64,000 bases of DNA from Herbaspirillum hiltneri N3 (GCF_001267925.1 NZ_CP011409.1:2418001-2482000); one strand, 5' to 3'; shown: positions 26,716 through 36,384, numbered from the stretch's first letter. Program-made: numbers and translations. Notes: generated by a model from the letters alone, not told the origin.

Positions 26716-29366
26716 TCAACGACGGGTTTCGACCTGGACCAGGGGTTCAGTCGACTGCGGCGGCAATGGCTTGCGTTCGCGCGGCACGTGCGGCGCGGGC
26801 ACGATCAGGGCGGCGGCGGCCTGGGCTGCGCGCAGTTTTTCCGGATCGGTACTGGCAAGGGTCAGACCGGCCGACGACAGCATGTCGTTGAGGTCATTCC
26901 ATTGCTTGCCGTTGGAAACTGCCGGAGCCGCTGCAACCGGGGCCGGTGTCGGAGCAACAACTGCCGCAGGGGCGGGAGCTGCTTCAATGACTGGCGCTGC
27001 AGGCGCCGCGGCAACCACCGGAGCCGGTTCCACGGCTGCCGGAGCAGTTGCTTCAGACAGCAGGCTGATCTGTTGCGGCGCAGGGGCTGCAACAGGAGCA
27101 GCAACAGGAGCAGCAACGGGAGCAGCAACAGGAGCAGCAACAGGTGCGGCTTCCGCCACAGGTGCTGCGGCGACAGGGGCCGGCGCTGCAACGGCGGCTG
27201 CTGTTTCCTGAACCGGCGCCGAAGCAACTGGTGCAGGTGCAGCTTCGACCGGCGTTTCAATTGCCGGAGCAGCTTGTACGGCGACCGGAGCTTCAACAGG
27301 AGCTGGAGCAGCGACCGGTGTTGCGGCAGGCGCCTTTTCGTACCATGGACGCTCATTGTCTTCGGCAGGCGCAGCTACGGCTGCGGCTGGAGCGGCAACT
27401 TGCACCGGCTCTTCGCCATCCACGCCATCAGCGGATTCGCCTTCGGCGTTTTCGCCACCGTTTTCGCCGTCACGATCGCGGCGATTGCGGTTGCGGCCGC
27501 CACGGCGGCGGCGACGACGCGGTTCGCCTTCTTCTGTTGCGCCGTCAACTTGATTGCCTGCCACTTGTGCAGTGTCGGCGCCTTCGACGTCGGTCACTGC
27601 GACAGCAGCAACGCCGGTCGCCAGAGCGGCTTCCAATGGCAATCCATCTTCCGCTTTCGGCAGGTCCTTGCGCTCTTCGCGTGGAGGACGCGGCGTACGC
27701 GGTTGACGTGGTTCACGCGCTTCGCTGCCTTCGCGCGGTTCGCGATTTTCCTTCGGCTCACGCGGTTCACGGCCTTCGCGCGGCGGGCGTGGTTCACGCG
27801 GTTCGCGCGGCTCACGCTCGTTGCGGCCCTCTGCGCCTTCACGCGGCTCGCGTGGTTCGCGGGCTTCCTTCGGTTCGCGCGGTGGCCGTGGCGGACGGGC
27901 CGGCTTGCCTTCGTATTCCTGCTTGCCGGATTCGTCGCGGGCGTTTTTCTCAGATGCGCCGCCGTCGCGCTCTTCGCGCTCGTTGCGGTTGCGGCCATTG
28001 CGGTTGCGACCGTTGCGATTGCGGCTGTTGCGGTCGGCGTGGTCGCGTTTTTGCGGGGTCTTGGTTTCGGCCGGTGCGGCGACAGGCGCCGCTTCCACCG
28101 GTTTGGTGCGGAAGAAGCTCCAGATCTTGCTGAAGAAGCCCGATTCCGGCGCCAGGGTAGGCACTGATTCAACCGGCGCCGCCACCTTGCGTTCGACGAT
28201 AGGCGCCGGCTGGTCAGGGGTGATGCCCTTGACGACGGCTTCCTGGCGCGGCTTGATGTCTTCCTTCTGGCGCTTGCTGTAACCGATGTCGGTTTCAGCC
28301 TCTTCAGCCATGGCATAGCTGGCTTGGGCGTCGTCCAGGCGCGGATCGTCGTGCTTGATGCGCTCGAGCTTGTAATGCGGGGTTTCCAGATGCTTGTTCG
28401 GGATCATGATGACCGTCACGCGGTGGCGTGTCTCGATCTTCAGGATTTCGCCGCGCTTTTCGTTCAGCAGGAAAGCGGCGACGTCGACCGGAGCCTGGAC
28501 ATGGATGGCGGCCGAGTTTTCCTTCATCGCTTCTTCCTGGATGATGCGCAGGACTTGCAATGCGGACGATTCGGTATCGCGGATGTGGCCGGTGCCGTTG
28601 CAACGAGGGCAAGTCACGTGGCTGCCTTCGGACAGCGACGGACGCAGGCGCTGGCGCGACAGTTCCATCAGGCCGAAGCGCGAGATCTTGCCCATCTGGA
28701 CGCGGGCGCGATCATGGTGCAGGGCGTCTTTCAGGCGGGATTCGACTTCACGCTGGTTCTTGGCGTTTTCCATGTCGATGAAGTCGATGACGATCAGGCC
28801 GCCCAGATCGCGCAAGCGCAATTGGCGGGCCACTTCGTCGGCGGCTTCAAGGTTGGTGTAGAACGCGGTGGTTTCGATGTCGCTGCCGCGAGTGGCGCGC
28901 GCCGAGTTGACGTCGACGGAGACCAGGGCTTCGGTGTGATCGATCACGATGGCGCCGCCGGAAGGCAACGGCACGGTGCGCGAGTACGCGGTTTCGATCT
29001 GGTGTTCGATCTGGAAGCGCGAGAACAGCGGCACGTCGTCGTGGTAGCGCTTGACGCGGTGAACCATGTCCGGCATCACGTGCGCCATGAACTGCTGGGC
29101 TTGCTCGTGGATGTCGTCGGTATCGATCAGGATTTCGCCGATGTCAGGCTGGAAATAGTCGCGGATCGCGCGGATCACCAGCGAGGATTCCTGATAAATC
29201 AGGAAAGCGCCGGAGCCGGACTGGCCGGCGCCTTCGATGGCGCGCCAGAGTTGCATCAGGTAGTTCAGGTCCCACTGCAGTTCGTCGACGTTGCGGCCGA
29301 TGCCTGCGGTGCGGGCGATGACGGACATGCCGTTGGGCAGGTCCAGCTTGTCCATGGTTTCGCGCA
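26716..29366 (-). pseudogene. rne: RNase E segment, N-terminus missing
   Basis: About 880 codons of RNase E, the endonuclease that starts mRNA decay and matures rRNA and tRNA. Present are the 5'-sensor region ARTAGIGR, the DNase I-like catalytic part with its metal-binding Asp residues in [11 protein letters not shown] and IVIDFIDM, the zinc link CPRCNGTG, and a long disordered tail. The tail has Arg/Glu/Pro-rich repeats (REPREPREP type, probable RNA-binding), then an Ala/Pro/Val-rich stretch built on a GCAACAGGAGCA-like microrepeat (27085-27150), then a conserved C-terminal end. Missing are the N-terminal RNase H-like part and the S1 domain. The adjacency to moaA fits the native rne locus of related bacteria, so this end of the frame looks like the true position. 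Confidence 0.8.
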
Positions 29367-31056
29367 GGGTGGCGACATCGGCGCCTTCCAGTGTTGCCGC
29401 CAGCACCTTGATGCCGTTGACGTCGACCGCTTGCGCGAGCAATTCGTCGCCCTGGTTGGACGCCAGCCTGGATTTCAATCCGGCCAGTTCCTTTTCCAGC
29501 GCCTTGACGTGGTCCTGCACCTGCGCAATGCGCTGGGTCAGTTCTTCCGGCTGCGCCTTCAGGGCCGCGGCCGCTTCGGCGACGCGGTTGCTGAGGGTCT
29601 GCACCAGCGCCAGTGCGCCTTCGCCGCTGACGGCTTCGACGCGGCGAATGCCGGCTGCGACGCCGCTTTCGGCGACAATCTTGAACAGGCCGATATCGCC
29701 GGTGCGCGACACGTGCGTACCGCCGCACAGTTCACGCGACGAACCGATCGACAGCACGCGCACTTCGTCGCCGTACTTCTCGCCGAACAGCGCCATTGCG
29801 CCGGCGCCGACGGCATCGTCGTAACCCATCAGTTTGGCTTCGGTCGCGGCATTGGCGAGGATTTCGCGGTTGACGATTTCTTCGACGCGGCGGATTTCAT
29901 CGGCGCTCATCGGTGCGTTGTGGCTGAAGTCGAAACGCGTCTTGTCGGCGTCGACCAGCGAACCCTTTTGCGACACGTGGTCGCCCAGTACTTCACGCAG
30001 CGCCTTGTGCATCAGGTGAGTGGCCGAGTGGTTGCGCATGGTTTGCGCGCGCTGCTCGCCGTCGACCTTGGCTTCCACGACATCGCCCACCGCCAGCGAA
30101 CCCTTGACCAGGCTGCCGTGATGGCCGAACACATCGGGCTGGATCTTTTGCGTATCGGCCACCGCGAACAGCGCATTGGCTGCTTCGAGCACGCCGGCGT
30201 CGCCCGCCTGGCCGCCCGATTCGGCGTAGAACGGCGTGGTGTCGAGCACCACGATGGCGTCCTGGCCGGCTTCGACCTTGGCGACGGCGCTGCCGTCGAC
30301 GTACAGCGCAGTGACCTTGGCCTGCTGCGTCAGCGCGTCATAACCGACGAATTTGGTCTTGTCGCCGCTGTATTCGATGCCGGCAGCCGATTTGAATTTA
30401 CCGGCGGCGCGGGCCGTCGATTTCTGGCGCTCCATGGCAGTGGCGAAACCGGCTTCGTCGAGTTCGACATTGCGTTCGCGGCAGATGTCGGCGGTCAGGT
30501 CGAGCGGGAAACCGTAGGTGTCGTACAGCGTGAAGGCGGTCTCGCCGTCGAGCTTGCCGGCATTCTTGGCCAGCGCGGCTTCGAGGATCTTCATGCCGTG
30601 TTCCAGCGTTTCGCCGAAACGTTCTTCTTCCTGCTTGAGCACTTGTTCGACACGCGCAGCGGCGGCCGGCAGTTCCGGATAGGCGGCGCCCATTTCGGCG
30701 ACCAGATCCTTGACCAGCTTGTAGAAGAACGGCTGGGTCTGGCCCAGCTTGTGACCGTGACGCAGCGCGCGGCGGATGATACGGCGCAGCACATAGCCGC
30801 GGCCTTCATTGCCTGGAATCACGCCGTCGACGATCAGGAAGGAGGTCGCACGGATGTGATCGGCGATGACCTTCAGGGAATTGTTTTCCAGATCGTCGAC
30901 CTTGGTTTCGCGCGCAGCGGCCTTGATCAGGCGCTGGAACAGGTCGATCTGGTAGTTGCTGTGCACGTGCTGCAGGATCGCCGCCAGGCGTTCCAGGCCC
31001 ATGCCGCTGGTACCGCCGACGACCAACAACTTCTTGCCTTTGAATTGATTGCTCAC
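26716..31056 (-). CDS. Chimeric frame: SDR N-terminus + alanyl-tRNA synthetase + RNase E
   Basis: A single uninterrupted 1446-codon frame starts at GTG 31056, with AAAGG upstream. Residues 1-20 read like a short-chain dehydrogenase N-terminus ([15 protein letters not shown], a Rossmann TGxxxGxG motif). From residue about 21 the sequence is alanyl-tRNA synthetase entered inside its catalytic domain ([16 protein letters not shown]), running through the editing domain ([22 protein letters not shown]). At about residues 564-570 it switches to RNase E ([18 protein letters not shown]) and continues to the RNase E C-terminus. Neither enzyme is complete: AlaRS lacks about its first 240 residues and its C-terminal domain; RNase E lacks about its first 150 including the S1 domain. 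Both joins are at motifs shared by the partners. A real fusion protein, a rearranged locus or an assembly error are all possible; the last seems likeliest because both parent genes are normally essential. Confidence 0.8.
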   Translation of the reverse strand: MSNQFKGKKLLVVGGTSGMGLERLAAILQHVHSNYQIDLFQRLIKAAARETKVDDLENNSLKVIADHIRATSFLIVDGVIPGNEGRGYVLRRIIRRALRHGHKLGQTQPFFYKLVKDLVAEMGAAYPELPAAAARVEQVLKQEEERFGETLEHGMKILEAALAKNAGKLDGETAFTLYDTYGFPLDLTADICRERNVELDEAGFATAMERQKSTARAAGKFKSAAGIEYSGDKTKFVGYDALTQQAKVTALYVDGSAVAKVEAGQDAIVVLDTTPFYAESGGQAGDAGVLEAANALFAVADTQKIQPDVFGHHGSLVKGSLAVGDVVEAKVDGEQRAQTMRNHSATHLMHKALREVLGDHVSQKGSLVDADKTRFDFSHNAPMSADEIRRVEEIVNREILANAATEAKLMGYDDAVGAGAMALFGEKYGDEVRVLSIGSSRELCGGTHVSRTGDIGLFKIVAESGVAAGIRRVEAVSGEGALALVQTLSNRVAEAAAALKAQPEELTQRIAQVQDHVKALEKELAGLKSRLASNQGDELLAQAVDVNGIKVLAATLEGADVATLRETMDKLDLPNGMSVIARTAGIGRNVDELQWDLNYLMQLWRAIEGAGQSGSGAFLIYQESSLVIRAIRDYFQPDIGEILIDTDDIHEQAQQFMAHVMPDMVHRVKRYHDDVPLFSRFQIEHQIETAYSRTVPLPSGGAIVIDHTEALVSVDVNSARATRGSDIETTAFYTNLEAADEVARQLRLRDLGGLIVIDFIDMENAKNQREVESRLKDALHHDRARVQMGKISRFGLMELSRQRLRPSLSEGSHVTCPRCNGTGHIRDTESSALQVLRIIQEEAMKENSAAIHVQAPVDVAAFLLNEKRGEILKIETRHRVTVIMIPNKHLETPHYKLERIKHDDPRLDDAQASYAMAEEAETDIGYSKRQKEDIKPRQEAVVKGITPDQPAPIVERKVAAPVESVPTLAPESGFFSKIWSFFRTKPVEAAPVAAPAETKTPQKRDHADRNSRNRNGRNRNGRNRNEREERDGGASEKNARDESGKQEYEGKPARPPRPPREPKEAREPREPREGAEGRNEREPREPREPRPPREGREPREPKENREPREGSEAREPRQPRTPRPPREERKDLPKAEDGLPLEAALATGVAAVAVTDVEGADTAQVAGNQVDGATEEGEPRRRRRRGGRNRNRRDRDGENGGENAEGESADGVDGEEPVQVAAPAAAVAAPAEDNERPWYEKAPAATPVAAPAPVEAPVAVQAAPAIETPVEAAPAPVASAPVQETAAAVAAPAPVAAAPVAEAAPVAAPVAAPVAAPVAAPVAAPAPQQISLLSEATAPAAVEPAPVVAAAPAAPVIEAAPAPAAVVAPTPAPVAAAPAVSNGKQWNDLNDMLSSAGLTLASTDPEKLRAAQAAAALIVPAPHVPRERKPLPPQSTEPLVQVETRR
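29348..31005 (-). pseudogene. alaS: Alanyl-tRNA synthetase segment, both ends missing
   Basis: About 550 codons of alanyl-tRNA synthetase. They run from the late catalytic domain through the tRNA-recognition region ([31 protein letters not shown]) and the editing domain with its zinc ligands ([15 protein letters not shown]) to part of the C-Ala domain ([20 protein letters not shown]). The N-terminal class II motifs 1 and 2 are absent, so it could not charge tRNA-Ala, although the editing domain could in principle still hydrolyse Ser-tRNA-Ala or Gly-tRNA-Ala. The last shared stretch with rne is TLRETMDKL. Confidence 0.8.
30991..31056 (-). pseudogene. 5' end of a short-chain dehydrogenase gene, truncated
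   Basis: The first 20-22 codons match the start of a short-chain dehydrogenase/reductase: a basic opening, then [11 protein letters not shown], the NAD(P)-binding glycine motif. The rest of the expected ~250 residues is absent because the frame passes into alaS at GMGLE. The gene has a ribosome binding site and faces away from a LysR gene, a common SDR-LysR divergent arrangement, so this end also looks native. Confidence 0.65.
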
Positions 31057-31294
31057 GTGAATGCCTTTCTTCCTGTCTGCGACAGGTAAGGATTAAAAAA
31101 CGGGACAAGATGCAGGAGCCATTCCATCCCATGTTGAAGTGACCATAGAAAAACTATCGCATGACGATCAGTACGCTACTGGCCAGGCGGATACTCATCC
31201 GCCCTTGCTTCAATGAAGACCAGATTCTTCTCTTATTTCTTTTCACGGACAAACGAGATAAAGTGTCTTCTATTGAAATATTTTCTTTATCGGA

Positions 31295-32209
31295 ATGAAA
31301 ACGCTGGCACATTTGAATGCGCTGCGCGCCTTTGAGGCGGCAGCCCGCCACCAGAGCTTTTCGGCTGCGGCCGAGGAACTCCACGTCACGCCGGCAGCAG
31401 TGGGACAGCTGGTGCGCACATTGGAAGATTGGCTGGGAACGCCGCTTTTCCACCGCGGCACCAGTGGACGCGCGCGCCTGATCTCGACCGAGGCTGCCGA
31501 ACGAGCCCTGCCGGATATCCGTGCGGGATTGGATCGTTTGTCTCTGGGGTTGGAACGTCTGAAGGAGGGCTCGGCTAACGGCGTACTGACCGTGACCGTC
31601 AGTCCGGCCTTCGCCGCGAAGTGGCTATTGCCTCGCATGGAGCGTTTTCAGTCTGCATGGCCGGATACCGATGTGCGCCTGGACACCAGCCTCAAGCCGG
31701 TGGATTTCATCGCGCAACGTATCGATATCGGCGTGCGCTACGGGACGGGGCAATGGCCGGGGCTGGTCGGCGTCAAACTGATGGATGAAGAAGTCTATCC
31801 CGTGTGCTCACCGGAACTGCTGCAGAAAAAGAAGCGCTTGCGCAAGCCGGAAGATCTTGCTCAGGAGACCCTGATTCACGACCTGTCGATGGACGGCCAT
31901 GGCGCATTTCCGACATGGCATGCCTGGCTGAAAAAGGCGGGGGCGACGGATGTGCCGACGGCGCGCGGGATGAAGATCAACAACTCCGCAGCGGTCCTGC
32001 AAGCCGCCATTGAAGGGCATGGTATTGCACTCGCGCGCAGCGTCATGGCGAGGGACGATCTTTCTGCCGGCAGGTTGGTGCGGCTTTTCCCGGACATCCG
32101 GTTCTCTTCGCCCCTGGCCTACTATGTGGTGTACCGTGCGGAATGCGAAAACCTGCCTAAGCTGGTGGCTTTCAAGGACTGGCTATGGAGCGAAGTGACG
32201 CGGGCGTAG
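31295..32209 (+). CDS. LysR-family transcriptional regulator (GcvA-like)
   Basis: A 304-residue LysR regulator. The N-terminal winged helix-turn-helix (LNALRAFEAAARHQSFSAAA, ELHVTPAAVGQLVRTLEDWL) is followed by a periplasmic-binding-protein-like effector domain (about 90-300). KPVDFIAQRIDIGVRYGTGQWPGL resembles the GcvA subgroup. It is divergent from the truncated SDR start, with 238 nt between them, so it probably controlled that dehydrogenase. The inducer is not predictable. Confidence 0.9.
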   Translation: MKTLAHLNALRAFEAAARHQSFSAAAEELHVTPAAVGQLVRTLEDWLGTPLFHRGTSGRARLISTEAAERALPDIRAGLDRLSLGLERLKEGSANGVLTVTVSPAFAAKWLLPRMERFQSAWPDTDVRLDTSLKPVDFIAQRIDIGVRYGTGQWPGLVGVKLMDEEVYPVCSPELLQKKKRLRKPEDLAQETLIHDLSMDGHGAFPTWHAWLKKAGATDVPTARGMKINNSAAVLQAAIEGHGIALARSVMARDDLSAGRLVRLFPDIRFSSPLAYYVVYRAECENLPKLVAFKDWLWSEVTRA

Positions 32210-32299
32210 ATGGTCAATGCCCGCACCATGGCGTTACGGGACAGTTGACGCAGGCTTCGCGACATCCCGAACGCAAAAAATACCAATTGAACAATATTG

Positions 32300-32548
32300 C
32301 TACTTGTAAAAAGCTTCGACCTTGCCTTTGACCTTGGTCAGCAGAGGATTGCCTTTGCGATCCAGCGCCTTGCCGGCCGGAACTTTGATCCATCCTTCGC
32401 TGATGCAATATTCGTCGACATCGGTACGCTCTTTGTCATTGAGGCGGATGCCTACTTCATGTTCAAAGATGGCGGCGTTGAAATAGGGGCTGCGCGGATC
32501 GATCGAGAGCCGGTCAGGGAGCGGGGGGCGTTGTGTAGTGTCGTTCAT
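32300..32548 (-). CDS. DUF3297 family protein
   Basis: An 82-residue cytosolic protein matching the DUF3297 pattern from end to end: PPLPDRLSIDPRSPYFNA, GIRLNDKERTDVDEYCISEGW and a basic C-terminal half (RKGNPLLTKVKGKVEAFYK). Function is unknown. ATG 32548 is chosen over an upstream in-frame ATG because the conserved N-terminus begins there. Confidence 0.88.
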   Translation of the reverse strand: MNDTTQRPPLPDRLSIDPRSPYFNAAIFEHEVGIRLNDKERTDVDEYCISEGWIKVPAGKALDRKGNPLLTKVKGKVEAFYK

Positions 32549-32736
32549 GGCCGCAATTATCAACGATAAAATTGCGCAAAACAATTCTTTGTTGAGACCG
32601 CCGGATTGGGCTTATTCGATCTGCGACCGAACGAATAAGCCTGGCCGGTCCTCCCGCATCGCCAATAAATTTTGCGAAAGCATCGCGCTTGTCGGCTACC
32701 ATTCCCCCTTCGATGACATGAAGAAGAGAAACGGCC

Positions 32737-33180
32737 ATGGGCATACTGGACGATGCGATACGCGAAATACGGCAGGAGAAGCAGGCAGCGGAAGACGAAT
32801 TGCGGCAGGCGCTGGAAGATTTCGACATGATCACTTCCCGTGCCGTTGACGCGGTGAAGAACACGGTCGCTGCGTTGCGGGTGGAATTGCAGGCTGCGAA
32901 CTGGTGGAGCGAAGAGCTGAAAGAGGAGAGCCGGAAACCGGACTACCTGAGCCTGAGTTTCCGCGTACGCCGCCATGCAGAAACCCCCGATTCCGCAACC
33001 AATCCCGCCTATCTCTATGCCATCAGGTTTGACGCCCTGGGCGGCGCCGTCCGGATAACGGATTCAGTCGATCCCTTGCTGGAGCCGCTGGAATTTCGCG
33101 GCGTGGCCAGGCAGGATTTTGGCGCGGATCTGGAAAAGGATCTGAAGCTGTTCCTGAAGGCGATTCTTTACAAGCATTGA
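32737..33180 (+). CDS. Hypothetical protein with N-terminal helical region
   Basis: A 147-residue protein that I do not recognise. The first ~65 residues are charged and helical (IREIRQEKQAAEDELRQALE). The rest looks like a small alpha/beta domain with conserved-looking SLSFRVRRHAET and YAIRFDALGGAVRIT. There is no signal peptide or membrane segment. It stands between DUF3297 and the metallopeptidase-like gene. Confidence 0.6.
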   Translation: MGILDDAIREIRQEKQAAEDELRQALEDFDMITSRAVDAVKNTVAALRVELQAANWWSEELKEESRKPDYLSLSFRVRRHAETPDSATNPAYLYAIRFDALGGAVRITDSVDPLLEPLEFRGVARQDFGADLEKDLKLFLKAILYKH

Positions 33181-33296
33181 ATTCCCGGTATCGACATCCA
33201 CATTTCCTTGCGGTGTCGTCAATCGACTTTCCGGCCGGCATGGCATGCCTGAACAGGCGTCCCGAAGCCGCGCAGCAACTCCACCTTTGCATCCCC

Positions 33297-33815
33297 ATGT
33301 CATCACTGAAGTACCTGAACGCCTATTCCGAGCAAACCCGTACGCAAGTGTCGCAACTCATCGCCGAGGATCGCTTGCGCAGCGTGCTGCTGCAACGCTA
33401 TCCGAAACCGCACGAACTGCGCACCGACAAGGCGCTTTATCAATACGTGCAGGAGTTGAAGACCGAGTTCCTGCGCAATGCCGAACCGATCAACAAGGTC
33501 GGGTACGACAGCAAGATTCACATCATCAATCATGCGCTGGGCATGCACACGTCGATTTCACGTATCCAGGGCGGGAAGCTGAAGGCAAAGCACGAGATTC
33601 GCGTCGCCACCTTGTTCAAGGAGGCGCCGATCGAATTCCTGCGCATGATTGCCGTCCACGAGCTTGCCCATCTCAAGGAAAAGGAACACGACAAGGCGTT
33701 CTACAAACTGTGCACGCACATGGAGCCCAACTACCATCAATACGAATTCGATCTGCGCCTCTACCTCACGGAAATCGATCATTCCGGACGACGTATCTGG
33801 GGCGTTGAAAAATAG
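33297..33815 (+). CDS. YgjP-like zinc metallopeptidase-domain protein
   Basis: A 172-residue protein with the M48/YgjP-type zinc motif VHELAHLKEKEHDKAFYKL: HELAH plus a downstream His in EHDKAFY. The C-terminal sequence HQYEFDLRLYL fits the YgjP/WLM family. No transmembrane helices are seen, so it is probably a cytosolic peptidase-like protein of unknown substrate. ATG 33297 is preferred although the frame is open from 33177, because the upstream part is not protein-like. Confidence 0.82.
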   Translation: MSSLKYLNAYSEQTRTQVSQLIAEDRLRSVLLQRYPKPHELRTDKALYQYVQELKTEFLRNAEPINKVGYDSKIHIINHALGMHTSISRIQGGKLKAKHEIRVATLFKEAPIEFLRMIAVHELAHLKEKEHDKAFYKLCTHMEPNYHQYEFDLRLYLTEIDHSGRRIWGVEK

Positions 33816-33851
33816 GGGGCGCATCTCGCTCCGCAGACGTTGTCGGTGCAT

Positions 33852-33889
33852 AAAAAAAAGCCCGCAACCGGAATGAGCCGGTGGCGGGC
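33852..33889 (-). terminator. Intrinsic terminator for the small minus-strand gene
   Basis: GCCCGC-AACCGG (33860-33871) pairs with CCGG-TGGCGGGC (33878-33889) and, read on the minus strand, is followed by TTTTTTTT (33852-33859). It supports a real minus-strand transcript from 34185. Confidence 0.8.
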
Positions 33890-33978
33890 GAGACAGCCGT
33901 TTCGAGCTGCAAGGAGATGCGGTATCGGGTCGGCCGACTGCACGAAGTCGCGCCGGCCGGCCGAGGTCTTCCCGTGTT

Positions 33979-34185
33979 CTAAACGTGTGCGTCGCGACCG
34001 CACTGCGCGTGAGGTGCATCCGTAAAGAGCGGCATCAGGCGCAGGCGACGCTCGTCTTCGTCTTCGGCACGCTGGTCTTCGGCGTCAAGGAATTTCAGAT
34101 GCTTGTCGACCGAAAAACACGCCCACACGAGGAGCACGTCGAGAAGAATGATTCCGATGCTGGTCAAGCTGATGCTGGAGCCCAT
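33979..34185 (-). CDS. Small single-span membrane protein
   Basis: A 68-residue protein. One N-terminal transmembrane helix (SLTSIGIILLDVLLVWACFSV) is followed by a charged cytosolic tail (DAEDQRAEDEDERRLRL). AAAGGA precedes the ATG at 34185, and a clear intrinsic terminator follows, which supports expression. No family recognised. Confidence 0.6.
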   Translation of the reverse strand: MGSSISLTSIGIILLDVLLVWACFSVDKHLKFLDAEDQRAEDEDERRLRLMPLFTDAPHAQCGRDAHV

Positions 34186-34340
34186 GATTGAATCCTTTCG
34201 GTCGAGATGTTGCGCTAGGAACGCTGCATTTGACTTAATCATACTCAACGGAATGTCGCCCTCATATCAGTCAAATCCTGATTTCCCAAGGGCAACGGCA
34301 GGCATCGCGCCTTGGCGCCGGTGCGTGTCTGCGCGCCTGA

Positions 34341-35357
34341 TCAGGAACTCGCCGCAGGTACGTTCACGCCCGTCCCGTCCGGCAGCAAGGTGGCGATCTC
34401 GGCCAATTCATCCGCGCTTAACCGAAACCCGGCCGCCGCCATGAGCCCGTCGATTTGTCCGGGGCGACGGGCCCCGACGATCGCTCCCGTGACGGCCAAC
34501 TGCCGCAGGACCCAGGCAATCGCCACGGCGGCGGGTGTCAATCCGTGGCGTTGGCCGACGCGGCGCATGACTTCGACCAATTCCAGATTGCGGCTCAGGC
34601 GCGGCTCCTGATAATCGGCACTGCGCGTCTTGCGCCAGTCGTCGTCGGGCAGTTGCGCAATGCGTGCGCGCGTCATCGCGCCGGTCAGGAGGCCCGATTG
34701 CAGTGTTGAATAGGCGATCACGCCGATGCCCGCCTGGTCGCAAAATGGCAGAATTTCCTTCTCCACCTCGCGCATCAGCGCCGAATAGGGCGGCTGCAAA
34801 CAAGCAATCCCCGCCACCGATTGCGCACGCCGAAGTTGCGGCACGTCGAAGTTGGAGACCCCGATCGCCCGGATCTTGCCCTGCTCTCGCGCCTTGGCAA
34901 GAGCGCTGACGGCGGCTTCGATTCCGTCATCCCGGCCGCCCGCCGGAAAGGCCGGCCAATGGATCTGATACAGATCGATGGTCTCCACCTGCAGGCGCCG
35001 CAAACTGCCTTCGATTTCTCTGATCAGGGAATCCGGCGCCAAGGTGTGCGAGATCTCTTTTGTCACCGGATCCCACACCAGGCTTCCTTTGGTAAACACC
35101 AGCGGACGACGAGACGCCGGCACGCGCCGGAGCACCTGGCCCACGATTTCCTCCGCGTGCCCCAAGCCGTAGACGGCGGCCGTGTCGATCCAGTTGACGC
35201 CGCGTTCGACTGCATATTCCATCGCCGCGAGGCTCTCTTCATCGTCTTGAGCGCCCCAGCCGAATTCCCAGCCCGGACCGGCAATCGCCCAGGTACCCAG
35301 GCCAATGGGAGAGATGGAAAGGTCGCTCTTTCCAAGCCGTCTTCGTTGCATTTGCAT
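34341..35357 (-). CDS. Aldo/keto reductase
   Basis: A 338-residue TIM-barrel NADPH reductase. The family pattern is complete: GLGTWAIAGPGWEFGWG, NWIDTAAVYGLGHAEEIVG with the catalytic Asp and Tyr, a Lys in LVFTKGSL, and DLYQIHWP with the catalytic His. The C-terminal VGARRPGQIDGLMAAAGF binds the NADPH phosphate. It resembles the YajO/general stress AKR branch. It is divergently transcribed from a LysR gene 145 nt away, which probably regulates it. Confidence 0.9.
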   Translation of the reverse strand: MQMQRRRLGKSDLSISPIGLGTWAIAGPGWEFGWGAQDDEESLAAMEYAVERGVNWIDTAAVYGLGHAEEIVGQVLRRVPASRRPLVFTKGSLVWDPVTKEISHTLAPDSLIREIEGSLRRLQVETIDLYQIHWPAFPAGGRDDGIEAAVSALAKAREQGKIRAIGVSNFDVPQLRRAQSVAGIACLQPPYSALMREVEKEILPFCDQAGIGVIAYSTLQSGLLTGAMTRARIAQLPDDDWRKTRSADYQEPRLSRNLELVEVMRRVGQRHGLTPAAVAIAWVLRQLAVTGAIVGARRPGQIDGLMAAAGFRLSADELAEIATLLPDGTGVNVPAASS

Positions 35358-35502
35358 TTTCGTTTCTCTTTCAGGTGAGGAGGAAGTTGATCGCCGTGGG
35401 CCGCGCAACTGCGTGAGCCGATGGCAGCGCATCAGTGTGTCCGCTGGAGTGGAAAACGATAAGACCGGTTATGCTTGATGGATTGATGAGAAAAATTCAG
35501 CT

Positions 35503-36384
35503 ATGACACCAGATTTGCATGAACTTGATGCCTTCGCCGCAGTAGCCCGTCACCGCAGTTTTCGCAAGGCGGCTGCGGAACGAGGCATCACGGCTTCTGC
35601 CTTAAGCCATGCGATGCGTGTCCTGGAAGATCGCCTGGGTCTGCGCTTGCTGAACCGGACGACGCGCAGCGTGACGCCGACCGAAGCCGGTGAACTATTG
35701 CTGGCGCGCTTGTCGCCTGCGTTGCAGGACGTGGCCGAGGCCTTGACCGCTCTCGCCGCCATGCAGGAGCAGACCTCCGGCACGCTGCGACTCAACATGC
35801 CCCGCCCGGCAGCCAGATTGGCGGTGGGCCCGCTACTGTCCCGCTTTATCACGGCCCATCCGCGCATCCAGGTGGAAATCGTGACCGACGATGGCCTCAG
35901 CGATATCGTCGGCGCCGGATTCGACGCCGGCATTCGCTTCGGAGAACGCCTGGCCGGAGACATGGTTGCGCTTCCCATCGGGCCGCCGCAGGCATTCGTG
36001 ATGGTGGCGTCTCCGTCCTACCTGGCGCAGCACGGTACGCCGCGGGAGCCGGCCGACTTGCTTTCGCATGCCTGCATCGGAAGGCGCTTTCCGAGCGGGA
36101 CACGATATGCGTGGGAATTATCGGGCAAGGGCCTGCCGCTGACGTTGTCGGTCAATGGCGCGTTGGTGCTTGATGATGACGCCCTGATGATCCAGGCGGC
36201 GCGCGACGGACTGGGCGTAGCCTATGTCTATGAAACCATGGCGCTCGATGCGCTGGCCTGCGGAGATCTGGTGACGGTGCTCCCTGCCTGGAATGCGCCG
36301 GCGGCGCGTTTTTTTCTCTACTATCCGGGACGACGCAATCTCCCGCCTCCCTTGCGGGCATTTGTGGATTTCATCCGCGCCTGA
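35503..36384 (+). CDS. LysR-family transcriptional regulator
   Basis: A 293-residue LysR regulator with HTH LDAFAAVARHRSFRKAAAERG and ALSHAMRVLEDRLGLRLLNR, then an effector domain with GTLRLNMPRPAARLAVGPLL and FDAGIRFGERLAGDMVALPI, typical of the AaeR/YafC group. It is divergent from the aldo/keto reductase gene, and the 145-nt intergenic region would hold both promoters and the operator. Confidence 0.9.
   Translation: MTPDLHELDAFAAVARHRSFRKAAAERGITASALSHAMRVLEDRLGLRLLNRTTRSVTPTEAGELLLARLSPALQDVAEALTALAAMQEQTSGTLRLNMPRPAARLAVGPLLSRFITAHPRIQVEIVTDDGLSDIVGAGFDAGIRFGERLAGDMVALPIGPPQAFVMVASPSYLAQHGTPREPADLLSHACIGRRFPSGTRYAWELSGKGLPLTLSVNGALVLDDDALMIQAARDGLGVAYVYETMALDALACGDLVTVLPAWNAPAARFFLYYPGRRNLPPPLRAFVDFIRA

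Noticed and set aside
26716..31056. A natural bifunctional AlaRS-RNase E enzyme as default interpretation
   Set aside because: Both parent enzymes lack essential N-terminal domains and the joins fall at shared motifs, so rearrangement or misassembly must be excluded first; kept as a finding rather than asserted.
28324..31089. 921-codon plus-strand frame opposite the alaS/rne chimera
   Set aside because: His/Asp/Val/Gly-rich shadow translation with no motifs; the opposite strand reads as known enzymes.
34341..36384. Aldo/keto reductase plus LysR as part of a specialised-metabolite cluster
   Set aside because: No biosynthetic enzymes are nearby; a simple regulator-reductase pair explains the region.
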